From contig JBKDGH010000060.1 of assembly GCA_046336655.1 (NCBI GenBank), forward strand, positions 1-6,550: a stretch of 6,550 nt of DNA, written 5' to 3'. The notes beneath the pieces were generated by a model. It did no database searches and had not been told where the DNA came from. It was given only the letters and a program-made list of their open reading frames with translations. Below, piece after piece: positions 4,778-6,550 of this stretch (position 1 is the stretch's first letter; each line of letters starts with the position of its first letter). This DNA is from CANGTU01 sp046336655. Its GTDB lineage: Bacteria; Bacteroidota; Bacteroidia; Flavobacteriales_D; Sanyastnellaceae. The position numbers and the translations under genes were made by a program.

Positions 4778-5928
4778 TCGATCCCGCTGAACTCACCCAT
4801 ATTCTTTACCAGCTCGGGGAGGAGAATCAGCCCGGTAATGTGGTATCCCCTCCTATTTATCTGAGCAGCAATTTTTCCTTTCGCACGGTGGCTGATTTTC
4901 AGGCAGCCATTTCCAATGAAATTGATTTGCCCATTTATTCCCGTGGATCAAATCCTACCGTGCGACTCCTTGAACAAAAGCTCGCCGCACTTCAGGGAAC
5001 AGAGTCCGCACTCTGCTTCGGAAGCGGCAGCGCTGCAGTGGCCGCCGCTGTGGTCTCCTGCCTCAAAGCCGGCGACCATGTCATTACTATTCATAATGTA
5101 TACAGCTGGACCTGCAAGTTGCTGGCGGAGACGCTGTCCCGTTTCGGGGTCTCGTGGACGCAGGTGGATGGCACGGATTCCGAGGCCGTATACAATGCGT
5201 TGCAGCCCAACACCCGCGTGCTGATGCTGGAAAGTCCGACCAGCCTCAACTTTCACGTGCAGGATATGGAATCGCTGATTCGGTGGGGGAAATCGAAGGG
5301 CCTTGTTGTGATCTGCGACAACAGCTTTGGATCACCGCTCAACCGCAAGCCGGTGGAGTTCGGAGCCGATCTTATCTGTCACTCAGCCACCAAATACGTG
5401 GGCGGACACAGCGATGTGGTGGCCGGTGTAGTATGCGGAAGCCGCGAGCATATCCGCCGCATTTTTTATGGAGAGTACATGACTTTCGGAGCCACCTTAC
5501 AGGCCGAGCAAGCGTGGCTGCTGATCCGCAGTCTGCGCACCCTTCCCCAGCGCATGGAAGCTACTGCGCGGGGAGCGCGTGAAGTCGTGCGTTTCCTGAA
5601 AAACCACGATGCCGTTGAGGAAGTGAATTGGATATTTGATGAGGAGCATCCGCAACGCGAACTGGTCCGGGCGCAATTCGACTATCCTATTCCGATGTTT
5701 TCTTTCCGGCTAAATACGACGGATACCGGGGCAATTACACGATTCTGCGAATCCCTGAAGCTTATCCGTATGGCGGTAAGCTGGGGAGGATTTGAAAGCC
5801 TGTTGCTGCCAGCCATCATCTTTCCGCAGGGAGCGCATCCGGTCAATCATTTCAGGCTTTACGTTGGTTTGGAAGATCCGCACAGTCTCGTGGGAGATCT
5901 CGGGCACGCCCTTCAGAAAATAGCATAA
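4774..5928 (+). CDS. Cys/Met-metabolism PLP-dependent enzyme (cystathionine gamma-synthase family)
   Basis: A cytoplasmic fold-type I pyridoxal-phosphate enzyme of 384 residues, full length for the family. Landmarks: YSRGSNPT (55-62), phosphate-binding Tyr and Arg donated by the neighbouring subunit; FGSGSAAVAAA (82-92), phosphate-binding loop; Y110 in NVYSWT, stacking on PLP; CDNSF (181-185), with D182 for the pyridine nitrogen; SATKYVGGHSDVVAG (204-218), with K207 as Schiff-base lysine; SWGGFESLLLPA (336-347); and R361 in FRLYVGLEDP, for the substrate carboxylate. The active site is intact. Members include cystathionine gamma-synthase, cystathionine beta- and gamma-lyases, methionine gamma-lyase and O-acetylhomoserine sulfhydrylase, and I cannot choose among them. 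The YSWT form, where many members have YGGT, suggests a less studied branch. The start overlaps the permease stop, and a terminator hairpin begins within the last codons. Confidence 0.9.
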   Translation: MIDPAELTHILYQLGEENQPGNVVSPPIYLSSNFSFRTVADFQAAISNEIDLPIYSRGSNPTVRLLEQKLAALQGTESALCFGSGSAAVAAAVVSCLKAGDHVITIHNVYSWTCKLLAETLSRFGVSWTQVDGTDSEAVYNALQPNTRVLMLESPTSLNFHVQDMESLIRWGKSKGLVVICDNSFGSPLNRKPVEFGADLICHSATKYVGGHSDVVAGVVCGSREHIRRIFYGEYMTFGATLQAEQAWLLIRSLRTLPQRMEATARGAREVVRFLKNHDAVEEVNWIFDEEHPQRELVRAQFDYPIPMFSFRLNTTDTGAITRFCESLKLIRMAVSWGGFESLLLPAIIFPQGAHPVNHFRLYVGLEDPHSLVGDLGHALQKIA

Positions 5929-5962
5929 AAAAAGCCGGGAACTAAGCCCGGCTTTATGCTAT
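5920..5962. terminator. Bidirectional intrinsic terminator between convergent genes
   Basis: AAAGCCGGG (5931-5939) pairs perfectly with CCCGGCTTT (5947-5955) around the 7-nt loop AACTAAG. Flanking ATAGCAT (5920-5926) and ATGCTAT (5956-5962) also pair, leaving only AAAA (5927-5930) bulged. On the minus strand the stem is followed by seven Ts, a strong terminator for the cupredoxin gene. On the plus strand only three Ts follow, so it is probably weaker for the PLP enzyme, whose stop codon lies inside the outer stem region. Confidence 0.9.
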
Positions 5963-5975
5963 CAGTGTGGATTGG

Positions 5976-6550
5976 TTATCGCACGGTAAGTCGTTTTCTG
6001 ATCACGGCAGCCTCTCCTTTCACCTCTACGAAATACACTCCCGGAGAAAGCATGCTGATGTCGAGCTGCTGCGAGCCGGTTGTCATGCTGATGGGCTTCA
6101 GGGCCAACTTGCCAGTCAGGTCGAGTATGCTCACCAGAACCATTCCCTGCCCCTGAATATCGATGGTGGTGATAGCCGAAGTTGGATTAGGAAACAGACT
6201 GAAATCAACCACCCTGGCCTCGGTCTTTGTAATCGTGTTGGCAGGATTCACCACAATGGTGCCGAACTGCGTCGCCGCGTGGTTGCCCACAGTGCATTCA
6301 TATTCATACGTGCCCGGTGCTTCAAAGATGAATGCAAACGTATTGGGTGCACCGAGCGTACCCGATGCGAAGAAAACCGGACCGCTGGTCTGGGTCACAT
6401 TATGCTGCCCGGACACCCAGGTCCACAATACCTCATCTCCCTGATTGATGGTCAGGTTCTGAGGCGCATAATAAGGCGTTCCATTGAGTCCGCCGCCACC
6501 CACCTCCACATCCCAGGTTTCCGCCTGAGCCAGGAGGGTGAGTATAGCAC
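5976..6550 (-). CDS. Secreted cupredoxin-like protein with T9SS sorting domain (5' truncated)
   Basis: The frame is open from the right edge of the window to a TAA at 5976-5978, so the true start lies beyond 6550. The first visible codons read AILTLLAQA then ETWDVEVGGGG, which looks like the end of a signal peptide with cleavage after AQA. The next 90 or so residues form a plastocyanin-like domain (NLTINQGDEVLWTW, then GTYEYECTVGNHAATQFGTIVV). Counting from the Val codon at 6509, the type 1 copper ligand candidates are H36, C72 and H77; the usual axial Met is replaced by Gln at 81. From about residue 103 (FSLFPNPTSAITTIDI) to the end (GVYFVEVKGEAAVIRKRLTVR) is a typical type A T9SS C-terminal domain, which directs export across the outer membrane and is then removed. 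Role: an extracellular or surface blue-copper-like protein; its electron partner is unknown. The terminator at 5920-5962 serves this gene. Confidence 0.88.
   Translation of the reverse strand, partial: AILTLLAQAETWDVEVGGGGLNGTPYYAPQNLTINQGDEVLWTWVSGQHNVTQTSGPVFFASGTLGAPNTFAFIFEAPGTYEYECTVGNHAATQFGTIVVNPANTITKTEARVVDFSLFPNPTSAITTIDIQGQGMVLVSILDLTGKLALKPISMTTGSQQLDISMLSPGVYFVEVKGEAAVIRKRLTVR

Noticed and set aside
6507..6509. GTG start for the cupredoxin gene
   Set aside because: The frame stays open to the window edge, and the 13 visible upstream residues look like the end of a signal peptide, so the gene is truncated rather than starting here.

Overview
The window looks like a chromosomal segment of a Bacteroidota bacterium. 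The evidence is a C-terminal type IX secretion (T9SS) sorting domain on the last gene, a DUF6913-like gene next to dapA, two matches to the Bacteroidota -7 promoter element TAnnTTTG in upstream gaps, and starts without Shine-Dalgarno sequences. I cannot name a genus. No phage, plasmid, transposase, CRISPR array, rRNA or tRNA was found.

Layout, left to right. Bases 1-91 hold the last 29 codons of a truncated membrane protein (+). A 319-bp gap follows with no convincing gene, but with a REP-like palindrome (343-366) and a lone copy of a short repeat (377-388). At 411-893 (+) is a 160-residue, four-helix membrane protein rich in histidines. Its stop codon runs into a 202-bp junction (891-1092) made mostly of three different tandem arrays, with units of 7, 7 and 8 bp. 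The last array contains the stop codon of the convergent dapA gene. The minus-strand pair DUF6913-like gene + dapA (2510-1090) shares a 4-bp ATGA overlap. A divergent 236-residue conserved hypothetical protein (2675-3385, +) lies on the other side of a gap with promoter-like elements.

At 3464-5928 (+) an APC-family amino acid permease and a Cys/Met-metabolism PLP enzyme form a second ATGA-overlapped pair, probably for uptake and breakdown or conversion of a sulfur amino acid or related substrate. A strong hairpin terminator (5920-5962) separates this pair from a convergent, 5'-truncated gene for a secreted cupredoxin-like protein with a T9SS C-terminal domain (5976-6550, -).

Biologically the window is mostly housekeeping: lysine/diaminopimelate synthesis, amino acid transport and metabolism, and a secreted copper-type protein. 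The least explained part is the repeat-built junction at 891-1092, where both convergent genes take their stop codons from repeat units, with related repetitive sequence on the other side of the same small membrane protein gene. I do not see a clear new defence or mobile system.
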